NCBI GenBank assembly: GCA_023014365.1
Contig: JAEBUN010000028.1
Span: forward strand, 1-64,000
Reading direction: 5' to 3'
DNA length: 64,000 nt
From: Lepiota brunneoincarnata
Lineage: Eukaryota; Basidiomycota; Agaricomycetes; Agaricales; Agaricaceae
The notes under the pieces were generated by a model. That model had not been told where the DNA came from. It did no database searches and saw nothing but the letters and a program-made list of their open reading frames with translations. How positions within the stretch are numbered: the first letter of the stretch is position 1; each line of letters begins with the position of its first letter. Made by a program: the position numbers and the translations under genes. This document shows positions 1-10,506 of the stretch, piece after piece.

Positions 1-2309
1 GGTTTACTTCCATGAAATTGAACACACGGGTATGACGCGATATGTTCCTCGGAGCGTTCAGGTTGATTTGGAGGCGGGTGTTTGCAACAAAGTGAGATCT
101 TCTTGCATCAGAAGGCACGTCATCGCTGACTGTGATATAGTTGAGGAGCGGTCCTCTAGGTTCGCTTTTCCGCCCGGACACGTTCTTGACGGCTGAGGTT
201 GGAGCGGGAAACAATTGGGCAAAAGGATGTGAGCGTCTCTATACCAGTCTTTTGATTATCAAGGGTTGAGTTTCTTGCCAGTCTATACTGAAGGTATATT
301 TTATACAACCGTGGTTCCGGATGACTGTGCGCTCAGCGGCCCCTAGGCGCGGAGCTTGTGGATCCCATCATGGTAAGGTGTCTCCATGATGTACACGAGC
401 TTTACACTAATCAACATCAGGATACCATCCGTAGACAAGCCGAGCCATGTGAGGCTCTCCAGGGTTTTCAGGTCATTCACTCTTGGGTGGAGGTACTGGT
501 GCCGGTCTGGGCAGTTTGTTACTCTCTAAACTGCGCGAGGTACGTCTGAGGGAACTTGAGTTCTGTTGGTGGATTTCTGCACAATTTATAGGAATATCCT
601 GATCGGATGCTTGCGACCTTCTCAATCTTGCCTTCTCCCAAGGTTTAGAAGATCTTACTAGACAATATCGGCGTTGTTAACCCTCTTCTGCCCTAGGTAT
701 CAGAAACAGTTGTCGAAGTGAGTGCACCTGCACTTCACTCTGATTGCGTAACTTACCATGTGCTGTTAGCCCTACAATGCCTTGCTCTCTCTGAATCAGC
801 TTGTGGACAACGGCGATCTCACAATTTGTGTCGATAACGAAGCCCTGTATGTCTTACCGCCCTCTGACCGTTTCGCCCCTGAATGCTCTCCAAAGCTACG
901 ATATCTGTCAGCGGACTCTCAAGATCAAGAGCCCCACTTTCGACAACCTTAACAGTGTATGCCACCCCTCGATTTGAGGAAATCGCTATTGATTATAGCA
1001 CCAGCTAATTTCACGTGTCATGTGCGGAGTGAGCACAAGCCTGCGCTTCCCTGGCCAACTGAACGGGTGCGCCCCAAACGCTAGCCCACCAATTCTTTTG
1101 ACCCTCAGTTTCGATTTCAAGTGATCTGCGAAAACTCGGGATGAATCTCATCCCATTCCCTCGAGTGAGAGACGACCTTGAGACTTATACGTTTTCCTGA
1201 CAGTCTTCTTTATTCAGCTTCACTTTCTCATGCCTAGTTATGCCCCATTCTACGATCCTAGTGCCTCGGCATACGAGAAAAACTCCGTATCAGAATTGAC
1301 AAAAGCGTATGTTGCCCATCTCAGACTCGCCCTGCTCTACTGATGTTATAGATAGATTGTTTGATCGCAAAAATCTATTAGTTGCTTGTGATCCGCGTCA
1401 CGGGTATGTATAGATGATTTGATCGCACCCTGCAAGGCTGATATAGCCTTCCTAGTCGCTACCTGACTGCCGCTACAATATTCCGCGGCAATATACCCTC
1501 CCAAGAAGTATGTCGTTCATCATCTTTCCCGAGATGTCAATGACAATCCTTGCACAACAGGCAGAAGTAGGTCCTGGGGCAAGGGTCTATAACCCGCTTG
1601 GTGTTCATGTAATTGTGACAGTCCTCTATTCGTGACCTGCAACAAAGGAGCTCTCAGTCATTTGTCGAGTAGGTGGACTGCACGAACCCCAGATATGTAC
1701 GCTGATTCTCACTGTTGTCCCTTTTACCCAGGTGGATCCCAGATAACGTATCCGTTTCACTTGTTACTGTCCCACCCGTTGGCCAGGCACAGGTATATGG
1801 TTGACCGGATACACTTTATCGGACCACTTTTTAAACAACATAACAGGCCGCGATCGCCCTCTCCAACTCGACCTCCATCCAAGAAGTCTTCAATCGCACT
1901 CTCGAGACGGTACGTTCCCCCCATTTGAAAGTTTGGTCAGTAATAACTCCTTCCAGTTCGCTGCCATGTACAAGCGCCGTGCCTTCTTGCACTGGTCCGT
2001 CTTCCGATACACGTCGTGTATGTATCCGCTGACCCGTTAAGAGCCCCATAGGTACACCGGTGAAGGAATGGATGTCATGGAGTTCTCTGAGGCCGAGAGC
2101 AACACTCACGACTTGATGTAAGCTTTTTGGCTAAGATGTATAATCATGGCAGCTGATAACGGAGAAATATCGTAGCGCCGAGTATCAGGCAGGTGAGAAA
2201 ACGACTAGAATAAGTGGTTACACGCTCTTACCACTGGGGATAGTATCAAGAAGCCGCGACTTATGATGACGAAGGGGAAGTTGAGGGGGTCTATGAGGAA
2301 GAACAATAA
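1..2309 (+). CDS. Divergent beta-tubulin, 5' end outside the window
   Basis: Beta subunit of the microtubule heterodimer. The window opens at about residue 50 of the family. Spliced exons give [108 protein letters not shown] and an acidic tail ending at TAA. Introns are about 50 bases with GT-AG ends; one exon, 282-293, is only 12 bases and restores the frame exactly. The only defect is one missing T near 481-486, where HS-LGGGTG needs an extra base. The protein is unlike canonical fungal beta-tubulin: the stretch normally reading DETFCIDNEALYD reads [13 protein letters not shown], and ATFIGNST is replaced by AIALSNST. I infer a second, divergent paralogue rather than the main tubulin. Family assignment is secure; whether it is functional is not. 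Confidence 0.92.
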
Positions 2310-2721
2310 CGAACGCCCTGATTCGTTGCGCCCTTTCGGCACCTACTATATGACTCCTTATCTAATAGTATCTTTGATTAGATCTGAGGACTATAGTAAG
2401 CCCTCATTGTCGCTAACATGCTTTCACCCTAGTTTCCTTTCGATATATTGTTCTGCACCAAGCGAAGGGGTCGTTCCGCCCATGCCGTGGCAGCAGCCAG
2501 TTCCCTAGTTTATTGCTTTGTCTACCTGCGATTTCCCCTCTAATGATTCCCGATATAAGCTTAAACACATCCACTCCTGGTTTCGACCAACTACTACACG
2601 AAGACAGGAGTAACCTCGGAGAAACCAACTTCAAGCTATTAATAGGCTCAGTGCTGCCCCTAAACCTGCGCAGTGGATATAAGCCCGCCACTCATCGCAT
2701 GTCCTGGAGCAATTTTTACAG
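2310..2721. other. Intergenic, tubulin to DUF1479 gene
   Basis: No supported gene. Short open frames on both strands have no recognisable motif. Holds the tubulin 3' end and the promoter of the next gene. Confidence 0.6.
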
Positions 2722-4483
2722 ATGGCGACGAGCCCTGACATAGTGCCTCTTCCTCCCCGTTTCGCTGAGTTAAAACGCGAAATAGCCTCTAGTTATCCTA
2801 ACTTTGAGCAACGTATTACGCAGGCATGGAAGGAAATCATCGAGGAGCTGGTTGCCGTTAGCGGGAGGATTCAAACGGCTGGATCTAGTGTGAGTTGTTT
2901 CCATTCTTACTTGGGTAGTACAAATCGTCAAGATGGACGAGTAGTTCATCCCACAGGTAAATTTTAGTGAATTGGGGACCCTGGACCAGAATGAAGTGGA
3001 CGTCATTAAGAGGCGTGGGTGTATTGTCATCAAGGACATCGTCGACGACGAGCAAGCTATGGGCTGGAGGGAGTCCCTGAGAGAGTTTGTCACCGTAAAC
3101 CCAGTTGAGGGTGGGTAATCAAGGACACGGAAACCATACCACCTACTAAACACATAGATATAGGTGTCCCTGTTGATGACAAACAGTTCTTTCAGCTGTA
3201 GTGAGTAGAACCATTCTTTAAGAGGTGGTATAGTGCTGATAGGTATTTTCTGTTTCTGTACTAAACGAAGCTGGACGAAACCACAAGTTCAGGCGAGGGC
3301 TCACCCAAACTTGTTGAAGGCCACCATATGGCTGAATAACTTGTATCACGATAAGCCGGGACAAAGATCTAGCAACGTAGATCTCTCTGTTCCCCTCACC
3401 TATGCAGACCGATTCAGGATCAGAAAAACCTGGTGTTAGGTGGGACGTCCACCCACCGCACATGGATGGTGCTGTCACCCGTTTATCCTTTGGCAGAATA
3501 ACAGTTTGATGATGAATTGTTTTAGGGGGGACAATCGAACGATGGGAGGATCCGATTTTCAGAAAAATGCTTTGAAGACATTTTGAGTGGCAGATGGCGT
3601 CAGCATGACCCATATGATCTTGGGGGAAGGCTCGATGCCCGTAGCTCGCTTTATGGGAGACCGAACCAGGTTAGTTAACAACATTCCTAAGTGGTCCTGT
3701 ACTGGAATGTTTGTTTCGCAGTCAAGTGTGTTCAGAACGTTCCAAGGATGGCTGTCCATGAGGTGCGCCATTTCGTCTTCGCGCGACAGTCGCGATTTCT
3801 CATGTCGAGTCAGTGAGACTGGTCCGAGCCAAGGGACTCTGAGAGTATTCCCGGATGTATTGCTCTCGAATGCGTACATTATCCTTCGCCCGCTCTTTAG
3901 GCCATCGGTTTCCATGGACTCGCCGGATGTTTTGGACCCCCAAAACTGGATTATTGGTATGTCAACGGAATGTTTTATTGGCCTTTCTGATTTGCTGAGA
4001 ACTAAGTAACAGATCTGGAGACTTCGGAGTTTCCTGGTATATTCCCCCCAGCGACAGGGGTTTTTATGGGCCCAAACCAACACCTCTGTCTCACCCGCAT
4101 TTGTTTTTGGAAAAGACAATGACTTCGGTACCCAAGGTAAACCCAGGAGACGCTGTATTTTGGCACTGCGATGTCGTCCATTCCGTGGAGGAGGACCACA
4201 CAGGGAAGGAGGATTCTGCGGGTAAGATATATCCCTTGTCGAGACTTGTTGAGAATTGTTGAAGTTGTTTTTCAATCTAGTAATGTACATACCTGCAGTG
4301 CCTTACACCACGCAGAACTTTGGATATGTCGAGAAACAGCGCGAATGCTTCCTGAGGGGACAACGACCTCCGGACTTTCCAAAGGGAGAACCCGAGGCGG
4401 CATTTATTGGGGTCGCGAGCGAGGGCGACATTGTTGGCGAACTTGGAAGAAGAGCCATGGGATTCCAAGTCTCTGTCGCGTAA
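2722..4483 (+). CDS. DUF1479 family protein
   Basis: Fungal DUF1479 proteins resemble Fe(II)/2-oxoglutarate dioxygenases; no substrate is established. Exons in order give PLPPRFAELKREI, then FIPQVNFSELGTLD, KRRGCIVIKDIVDDEQAMGW, YWTKPQVQARAHPNLLKAT, RWDVHPPHMDGGTIERWEDP, FRTFQGWLSM, NPGDAVFWHCDVVHSVE and YIPAVPYTTQNFGYVEKQRE, ending FQVSVA. The pair HMDGG and GDAVFWHCDVVHS carries the histidines and aspartate expected of a metal-binding cupin fold (inference). About seven short introns. Two single-base indels break the frame: an extra A in the run at 3563-3567 (FRKCF) and a missing G at 4057-4060 (ATGGFYGPKP). Both are in homopolymers and all flanking exons are well conserved, so base-calling error is likelier than gene death. 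The next gene starts 170 bases downstream on the same strand. Confidence 0.88.
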
Positions 4484-4651
4484 AGAGAGCGTGTAATGGA
4501 AAGTGCAAGAAGTTGCCAATTTTTGTGTTATAATAGGATCACTCTGAATCTTAGTTATGAGTATCGTGGGAGAACTGCAACGATCACGTGCATAACAATT
4601 CGTTACGAGTCGCATTCCAAATTCTCCCCTCATACGCTTTCCCCACCGACA

Positions 4652-5203
4652 ATGCACGCAACGGTACTCAGAATGGCAGAATCCGCGACTAAGCGACCTC
4701 TTAATCTTCGTGAAGCCAGTGCAACACTGCTACCCTCCATTGCCGTATGTGAATCAGAAGCTATGGCGAGGCCAGAACTTGACTGTCACATCAGACTCTA
4801 TAGGCGCCTGTTTGCGGGCGCACAGAAATCTACCAGCAGAAATGCGGTCATTAGGAGACGTGTACTTAAAATCTGGTCAGTGCTCCATCCAACGGGGAAT
4901 TCAGAGGATTGATAGTTTGACAGAATTTCGACGTCACAAGGAAGTAACCAATCCTGCACATATCATTGGTTTCCTTTCGCAGTGGAAGGTCTATCTAGAC
5001 CAAATGCCTGATCGAGAAGGAGGCAAGTTTTATAGGGGAAAGAAGCTGGATCCTACCGTGTTTGAGAAGGTGAGTCTCGAAATTTGATGGCATGAGGTAG
5101 AGACGACGGTTCTGCGTAGCTGTCTGCAGAACAACTTGGCCAACTATACGAATTCATGCATTCCGCAAAAGGTATCTGGAAGCCAGACCCAGAGGAATCA
5201 TGA
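4652..5203 (+). CDS. SDHAF3: Succinate dehydrogenase assembly factor 3 (ACN9 family, LYR protein)
   Basis: Mitochondrial matrix LYR-motif protein that helps mature the Fe-S subunit of succinate dehydrogenase (complex II) and protect it from oxidation. Exons give ASATLLPPLPLYRRLLRAHR, then [45 protein letters not shown] and a last exon [20 protein letters not shown] ending KPDPEES. The LYR is in LPLYRRL; the RSLGD and EFRRHK blocks are the family signature. Three short introns; the last acceptor is at CGTAG before CTGTCTGCAG, which gives the in-frame C-terminus. An extra C at 4733-4735 and an extra T at 4811-4813 break the frame on each side of LYRRL. I chose ATG 4652; ATG 4673 in the same frame is possible. 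The N-terminal extension fits a mitochondrial presequence. Confidence 0.93.
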
Positions 5204-5444
5204 ATTATCCAAACTCAGTAGCGGCATATGACGGATTGTGTGAGCCCTGGTCTCTGCCTAGCATTCCGCGGGAGAAAGGCTCACGAGTACCATGAATAGA
5301 TTTGTTCATTAATAATCCGAGGAACCAAATGGAATAGAGCTGGTAGCGTAGAGCGCCGTCTCGCACGTCAGAAGACCTCTGTCCTGTCACGTGTGAAGAC
5401 TCCATGCCTCCTCCCTCACGCCGTCTTCCCCAGTTGGGAGATCA

Positions 5445-5452
5445 TATATAAA
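5445..5452 (+). promoter_or_regulatory. TATA box of the cyanase gene
   Basis: TATATAAA lies 41 bases upstream of the cyanase ATG, inside the 290-base gap after SDHAF3. Spacing implies a very short 5' leader. Confidence 0.7.
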
Positions 5453-5492
5453 GACCCTCAAATCTTTCACACTGAAGTGTACGCCCACCATC

Positions 5493-6283
5493 ATGTCTCA
5501 AGCCGCCGTGAGTAGTGACGCATCGAACCGCTTAGCTATCTAACATGAACGTGCAGACTGTCCCAGTCACGAATGCACCTTTGAACGACCTTCCGCCTAT
5601 TTGCTCAAAGCTTTTGGAGGCCAAGGCGCGCAAAGGTTGGAAGCTCCTATTTTAATTCAACGTATAGGGGTAATAAATCTTATAGGTCTCACCTTTGACC
5701 AAATTGCGAAAATCATTGACAAGGATGAGATCTGGGTTGCAGCTGCTTTCTACGGCCAGGCATGTCCGACCCCAACCCTTTACACACAGATTATGTTGAC
5801 TTCTTTTAGGCCAAATTCACCGCAGATGAACTTAAGAGGGTGTCAAAAGCGTTGGATCTTCCCTCTGCAGACGCACTGAGCCAGATTGGAGATCACTGGT
5901 GGCCTAACCGTGGGATTGGTCCCATGCCACCAACGGATCCCGTGCTCTACCGATTATATGAGGTGTTATCGTCTTTAATTTAGTTAACATTGGTGCCTAT
6001 GCTGATGCTTAAGTAGAGCGTTCTTGTCTACGGAACTCCAATCAAAGCCGTGATTCACGAGAAGGTCTGCGATATCAACCTAGTTTAGGAGCATAGGCTG
6101 ACATTCTCAAGTTTGGTGATGGCATCATGTCCATGATCGACTGCAAGGTCACCGTCGACAAGAAACCCGACCCGAAAGGCGATCGTGTTGTCCTGACATT
6201 CGAGTTAGTCTTCACGATATTCAAGGTGGCCTCATCGCTAATCATTCCCCAGTGGTAAATTCTTACCGTATGCTCGTTGGTAG
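5493..6283 (+). CDS. cynS: Cyanate hydratase (cyanase)
   Basis: Converts cyanate and bicarbonate to ammonia and two CO2 (through carbamate), detoxifying cyanate and yielding nitrogen; bacterial cyanase is a cytosolic decamer. Spliced product of about 160 residues, the usual length: [136 protein letters not shown] and [15 protein letters not shown]. The active-site Arg-Glu-Ser triad is visible (R in LYRLYE, E in the same block, S in GIMSMID). No frameshift. Six introns; the one at 5760-5809 has a GC-AG boundary following CAG. Start codon follows a TATA box by 41 bases. Confidence 0.97.
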
Positions 6284-6565
6284 ATAAACTGTGAAGACGC
6301 CTGTACAATTGCTGAATTTAACCGGGCCCGGCATGCATTTGCGAGCTTAGATCAGGATTCAGACATTGACCTACCCCTAAATCAGGGGCTCTCTTCCGAG
6401 TCTCAGACTTTCAAGCGTTGTCACTCCTATTCCCAATATATTATGCGGCACCTCTTTTCAAAACAGTTCCTGGCACTTTTGGCGTTGATCGCCACACTCT
6501 CACTAATATTTTCACTTCAATCTTCAAACTTATCCACTCCTTTACTTTTCATCGTTGCTGCGCAA
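6284..6565. other. Intergenic after cyanase
   Basis: No gene seen. Contains the cyanase 3' end and pyrimidine-rich sequence upstream of the next possible start. Confidence 0.5.
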
Positions 6566-8016
6566 TGATGTTTCCGCGCGTCTCGATCGAATTTGGAACG
6601 GCTCGCTCTCTTCCTTCCCCAACACTTGTCGATGGTGAAGGAGGTGACATTGGTCTTCAGAGACTATCGTCTGGGACGATCAATTGCATTTCCTACTTCC
6701 CACTGGTTGCGGGAGGGGACTCCCCGCGGTCTGGTGCTTTCTCGTGCACGGTAAGTTACTGATATTTGGTGAGCCTTTATCCCAATCTCAAACCACCTTG
6801 ACATGCAGATTACATCGATTGCCGCTCGAGAACGTCAGGGAGCCCCCAACTTACCGACACCTTCCCCGCCTGTCAAACCAACCCAGCATCCGGATAGCGG
6901 GTTAGGGGGCGAACCGAAAGTGCAAACGGTCTCCAGCCCGAAAGCTCTTCAGATATCCCCCAGCTGGGCTAACAATGGTCTTTGTATCGCTGGATTTCCG
7001 CGAACTACCCATTCGTCGGAAGTCATCCCACCAGACCCTCCGGCGTTTAGAGCATTGGAAGTACTTCACGGAAGCGACCAGACTGTGACCCATATTCATT
7101 TTCGGCGCGACACTATCTGAAATTCTGACGTGATCCCCAAACGTAGACATCGACTGAGGCCAGCGAATGGTCACCCTGGTCATCACGGTCCGACCACTCT
7201 TTCCATCCACCTCCACCGGCAGCCTCTCCTGAACAACAGGGTCTCTCGGATGACTTCGTGGGGGTACTCAATGTTGGTTACCCACTCCGACCAAGCGAGG
7301 CGCGTCATGACCTTGTCGGGCTCGGATTGCCGACTGACATGCGCCATAACGATCATTGTGAACAGCTGAGATTCGTGACAAGCACGGCATCACTAGTCCT
7401 GGGTCAACGCTCCCCTTCGTCGACACCCGATTGGGCGGACGATCCTGTCCTCGGCTCCTATCCTGAAATTGTGAATGGGCGAGAATTGTTTACTATAGCC
7501 GAATTGGACATGGATAAAGCATCGTCTTCGGGAATGGCCCAGACCGTCAGGATTCGGTCCGAAAATACACAGGTTGAGAAGATGAGCGAACAGTGAGTCT
7601 AGCGCATAGCCTCTTCAATCTCGACCCATCAGCTGTCAAGAAATTAGAGAGCGAAACCCTATCGTGAGTTTGCCGTCTGCCCTCCTTCAACCCGTCAGCC
7701 CTGATGGTTTTCTGCATGGCCCGTTCCTTCTTCTCTCACAACCACATCATTGCAGCCATATACACATCCATTCTTTACTTTCGACGCTCCTTCCACCATA
7801 TCCCCCCTAGCATACGCTTCCGCTGCTAGGCCCGAAACTATCGACAACGTGTTGCTGGCGTTCACGCAGTCCAGACTGGACTGGACCGCCATTATGCCGT
7901 CCATTACAATCTATCCTCCCGCCTCCCTAGATCTGTACATTTGCGTAATCGGAAATGAGGACACACTGACCGATGTCATTTCCTCCATTGTCCTCGCCAC
8001 GCACGTCATCCCTTGA
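6566..8016 (+). CDS. Uncertain hypothetical gene
   Basis: I do not recognise this. Plus-strand open frames are richer here than in neighbouring gaps: 6566-6755 ends at a good donor (GTAAGT) and can splice at TGCAG 6809 into a frame to 7120; further frames run 7258-7596 (with acidic stretch ELFTIAELDMDKASSSGMAQ) and 7750-8016 (ending SIVLATHVIP). Composition is Pro/Ser-rich and codon choice looks coding in places. No domain or motif is evident, and I cannot join the frames with convincing introns. It could be one disordered Agaricomycete protein, two genes, or a decayed gene. Exact limits are guesses. Confidence 0.3.
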
Positions 8017-9600
8017 ACCTTGCTACCATTCGCTCCAAGCGTTTCGCTTCCTTTCCCTATTCCGCTTCCTCCTTGTAGAGTTTTACATCCCCTTCACTGT
8101 CTCCGTCACGCCAACGCCAAAGATTTAACATAACACGCAAATGACACGACACAAATGACCCAAAAATCAATTACACCACGTATTCACCCGGTAACCGTAC
8201 TTTTTCAGCTAATGACTTCATAGGTGTCGTAAAAACGATATCGTGATATGGTAAACTCCCGGAGCGCAGTCTTCCTTTGGACCTTTAGCATGCCTTCGTC
8301 CACAGTCCAGACCATTCGCCCCTCAAAATTAATACACACGCCCTCCCATAACGGCATGTCACAATTGAATCTATTACTCCAACCGTTAGGATATGCGCCG
8401 GAAATGTTGGGCGGGCTGCCAAGGCAACAACCCAAAAAAAAAAAAGACAAAGATGGAGAAGCTTTTAAGTGGGCGAGCCCCGAGATCTTGAGGGCTTTGA
8501 GGTTCAAGTGCTGCCGAGCCCATACTTCTCTCATTCGACTGGTCCTCGGAGTATCTCTCGCCCAGATTCCAGCACTCCCATGAGAAATGTGGGACTTCCC
8601 CATCCCTCATGCACGCTCAGAAACAGCCTCGTGTATATGGTGGTCGACATCCGCAGGAGAATATTTTGAGCTGCATTTGCATCCGAAGAGGCTCCTGCTA
8701 CTGGTATTGAAAACGTCCGAGTGGGGGTGGCACATCTCACAGGAGAAGGGATGAGATTCCCACCCCAGAGATGAGGTTTAAGCGTTAAAGGTTGGAAATA
8801 TTAGCATAAGCTTTGGTGTTGACGCTTCTCCGACGCTTCCCCACCCATGGCTGGATGCCGATGGAACCTGCAAAAGTATTGGCGCAGGTGGTCTGGACTC
8901 TGGAGGTGGGATAGGGAGCAAATGAATAGAATACAAACCTGATCTCTGAAGTCACTGCATTTTGTTTCCACCGGTACATATTAGTAAAGATTCGCCGCGA
9001 AAAACGCGACTACTGAGCATTGGCACGAGCCAAGAGTCGAACGCAGGATTCCGATATTTAATGTGACGTATATACGCGCCAAGGTGCTCGATAGAAAGAA
9101 CCTTTCTCTGGGCCTATGAACGGGCTGTAACCTTCCGGGTCCGCTCGAGCAATTCATCAAAGTAGGGACTCCAACAGCAACGTAATCAGTGTTGTGAACC
9201 AGAATTGGGGTGGTGGGTACTACTGCTACTATACTGCTGTGGGTGTTGTTCGGTGCCAGGCGCCGACCAAAGTGTCAGATCTCAGATCCTACATACAGTC
9301 ATCACAGAAAACCTCTCAGAAAATTTAAACTCCGAGCGACTGGAAGTAGGTCGAGGAAATTCAGGTATACCCTTTTGTCGAGACACTCACTTGGGAAGAA
9401 TAATTTGTAGCTGTGTTTGGCCCATTTAAGATGATCATCTTCTACGCTTGCACACTTTTCCAACTCTCTAATTACTGAAGAAAACTGCGGAGAGCCGTAA
9501 TGAAAGCCATCACGCCCCAGGCCTAGAATCCGCGCCCCAAAAACTGGTCGAAGTGCCTCGTGAACTCCCATCATTGGAGGATCAACGCGGGCAGGCGTCG
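8017..9600. other. Intergenic with a Pol III-like element
   Basis: No supported protein gene. A run of 12 A at about 8433 and the tRNA-like element at 8997-9089 (listed separately) are the only structured features I see. Confidence 0.5.
8997..9089 (-). ncRNA. tRNA-like sequence with Pol III A/B boxes (degenerate)
   Basis: Read on the minus strand, TTGGCGCGTA (9073-9082 complement) resembles a Pol III A box, and GCGTTCGACTC (9034-9044 complement) matches the B box/T-loop of tRNAs. About 30 bases further down is TTTTT between CGCG repeats, the usual Pol III stop. However the sequence from GAGCACC to GGCTCG is only about 64 bases, the acceptor stem pairs at only four positions and the T stem at four of five, so a normal cloverleaf is not formed. 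Best read as a tRNA pseudogene or tRNA-derived repeat. Confidence 0.3.
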
Positions 9601-9606
9601 TATAAA
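9601..9606 (+). promoter_or_regulatory. TATA box of the DUF6534 gene
   Basis: TATAAA 53 bases upstream of the ATG at 9659. Confidence 0.5.
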
Positions 9607-9658
9607 GTATATCAGCACATCTTTCATCCTACTAGATCACCCCCCGTTCCTCACGGCC

Positions 9659-10506
9659 ATGGCGGCTACCGAGCTGATGCTCAAGCCTACTCTGGCATCC
9701 CTCGAGGTAGGCTGTATGATAGCTATGGTCCTCTTCGGAATGTCTACCATCCAGGTATATATGTATTTCTCGTGCGTAATTACAGACTTACCCTCCGCGG
9801 CTGCGAGTACTGACCTTGATGTGCGATAGAAATTGCCGCGACGATCCATTGAGAGTAAAAGTTCTCGTGAGTTCCTGATGTGAACAGGAACTGTGAGCGC
9901 AACAGCTTAAAACCGATCGGTCGCAGGTAATCGTGATATGGTCCGTTGTAATTGACATTGCTTGTCATTGGTCCATTGGTAACGACGCTCAAAAGGCTAT
10001 TCGAGTTTGGGCACTCGTTTCTCTCTGGCTATACTGTGCTCTTTGTGCGTATCGTCCAAAAATTTCACAAATTCTAGCTGATTTATAAACCTAGCTGACT
10101 ACGACCCACTCCGGACCCTCGACATCCTCGGAAGTCTATGCTCGAATGGTAGCCCCCAGCTCGCTGATGGCTGCGCTCATCTCAGCATTTATTAAAGTAT
10201 GTCCCAAGGTTTTGCCCAACATTCTTCTCCAATACATTGAACTTGCAGGTCTGGTTTGCTTATCGGTTATTCAAGCTCTCGGGGTCGAAACGCCTTCCTA
10301 TTCTTTGCACGATTATAGCCTTTGCAGAACTCTTAACTTTCTACTCTATGGTTCTCTATCGGTTGATCTCCAAGACCGAGAACCCGATCTGGAGTACCGC
10401 CCTCCTTGTGCCAGGCGCTTTATCTTCTACTGTTGATTTGCTGACCGCTGGGGGCCTTTGTTGGTGCATGTGGACAAGGCGCAAGGAACGCATCCTCAAC
10501 AAGTAA
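9659..10506 (+). CDS. DUF6534-type multi-pass membrane protein
   Basis: Integral membrane protein of a family expanded in Agaricomycetes, function unknown. Exons give MATELMLKPTLASLEVGCMI, then FGMSTIQVYMYF, NCRDDPLRVKVLVIVIWSVV, ACHWSIG, and after two more introns VWFAYRLFKLSGSKRLPILC, FAELLTFYSMVLYRLISKTE and LSSTVDLLTAGGLCWCMWTR ending KERILNK. The opening P-T-L-x-S-L-E-V-G, the T-x-Q-V-Y-x-Y-F at the end of helix 1 and the F-A-Y-R-L-x-K-L-S-G loop are family hallmarks. Five or so hydrophobic helices are visible. The middle part (about 9980-10200) is less clear and the product may be shorter than the usual 300 or more residues, so one helix may be missing or mis-spliced in my reading. Confidence 0.8.

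Noticed and set aside
1..2309. Classifying the tubulin as a pseudogene
   Set aside because: At first several exons seemed broken, but canonical GT-AG introns restore the frame everywhere except one missing T; one indel of the type seen in other genes here is not enough.
5601..5879. 92-codon frame inside cyanase
   Set aside because: It reads through cyanase introns in another frame.
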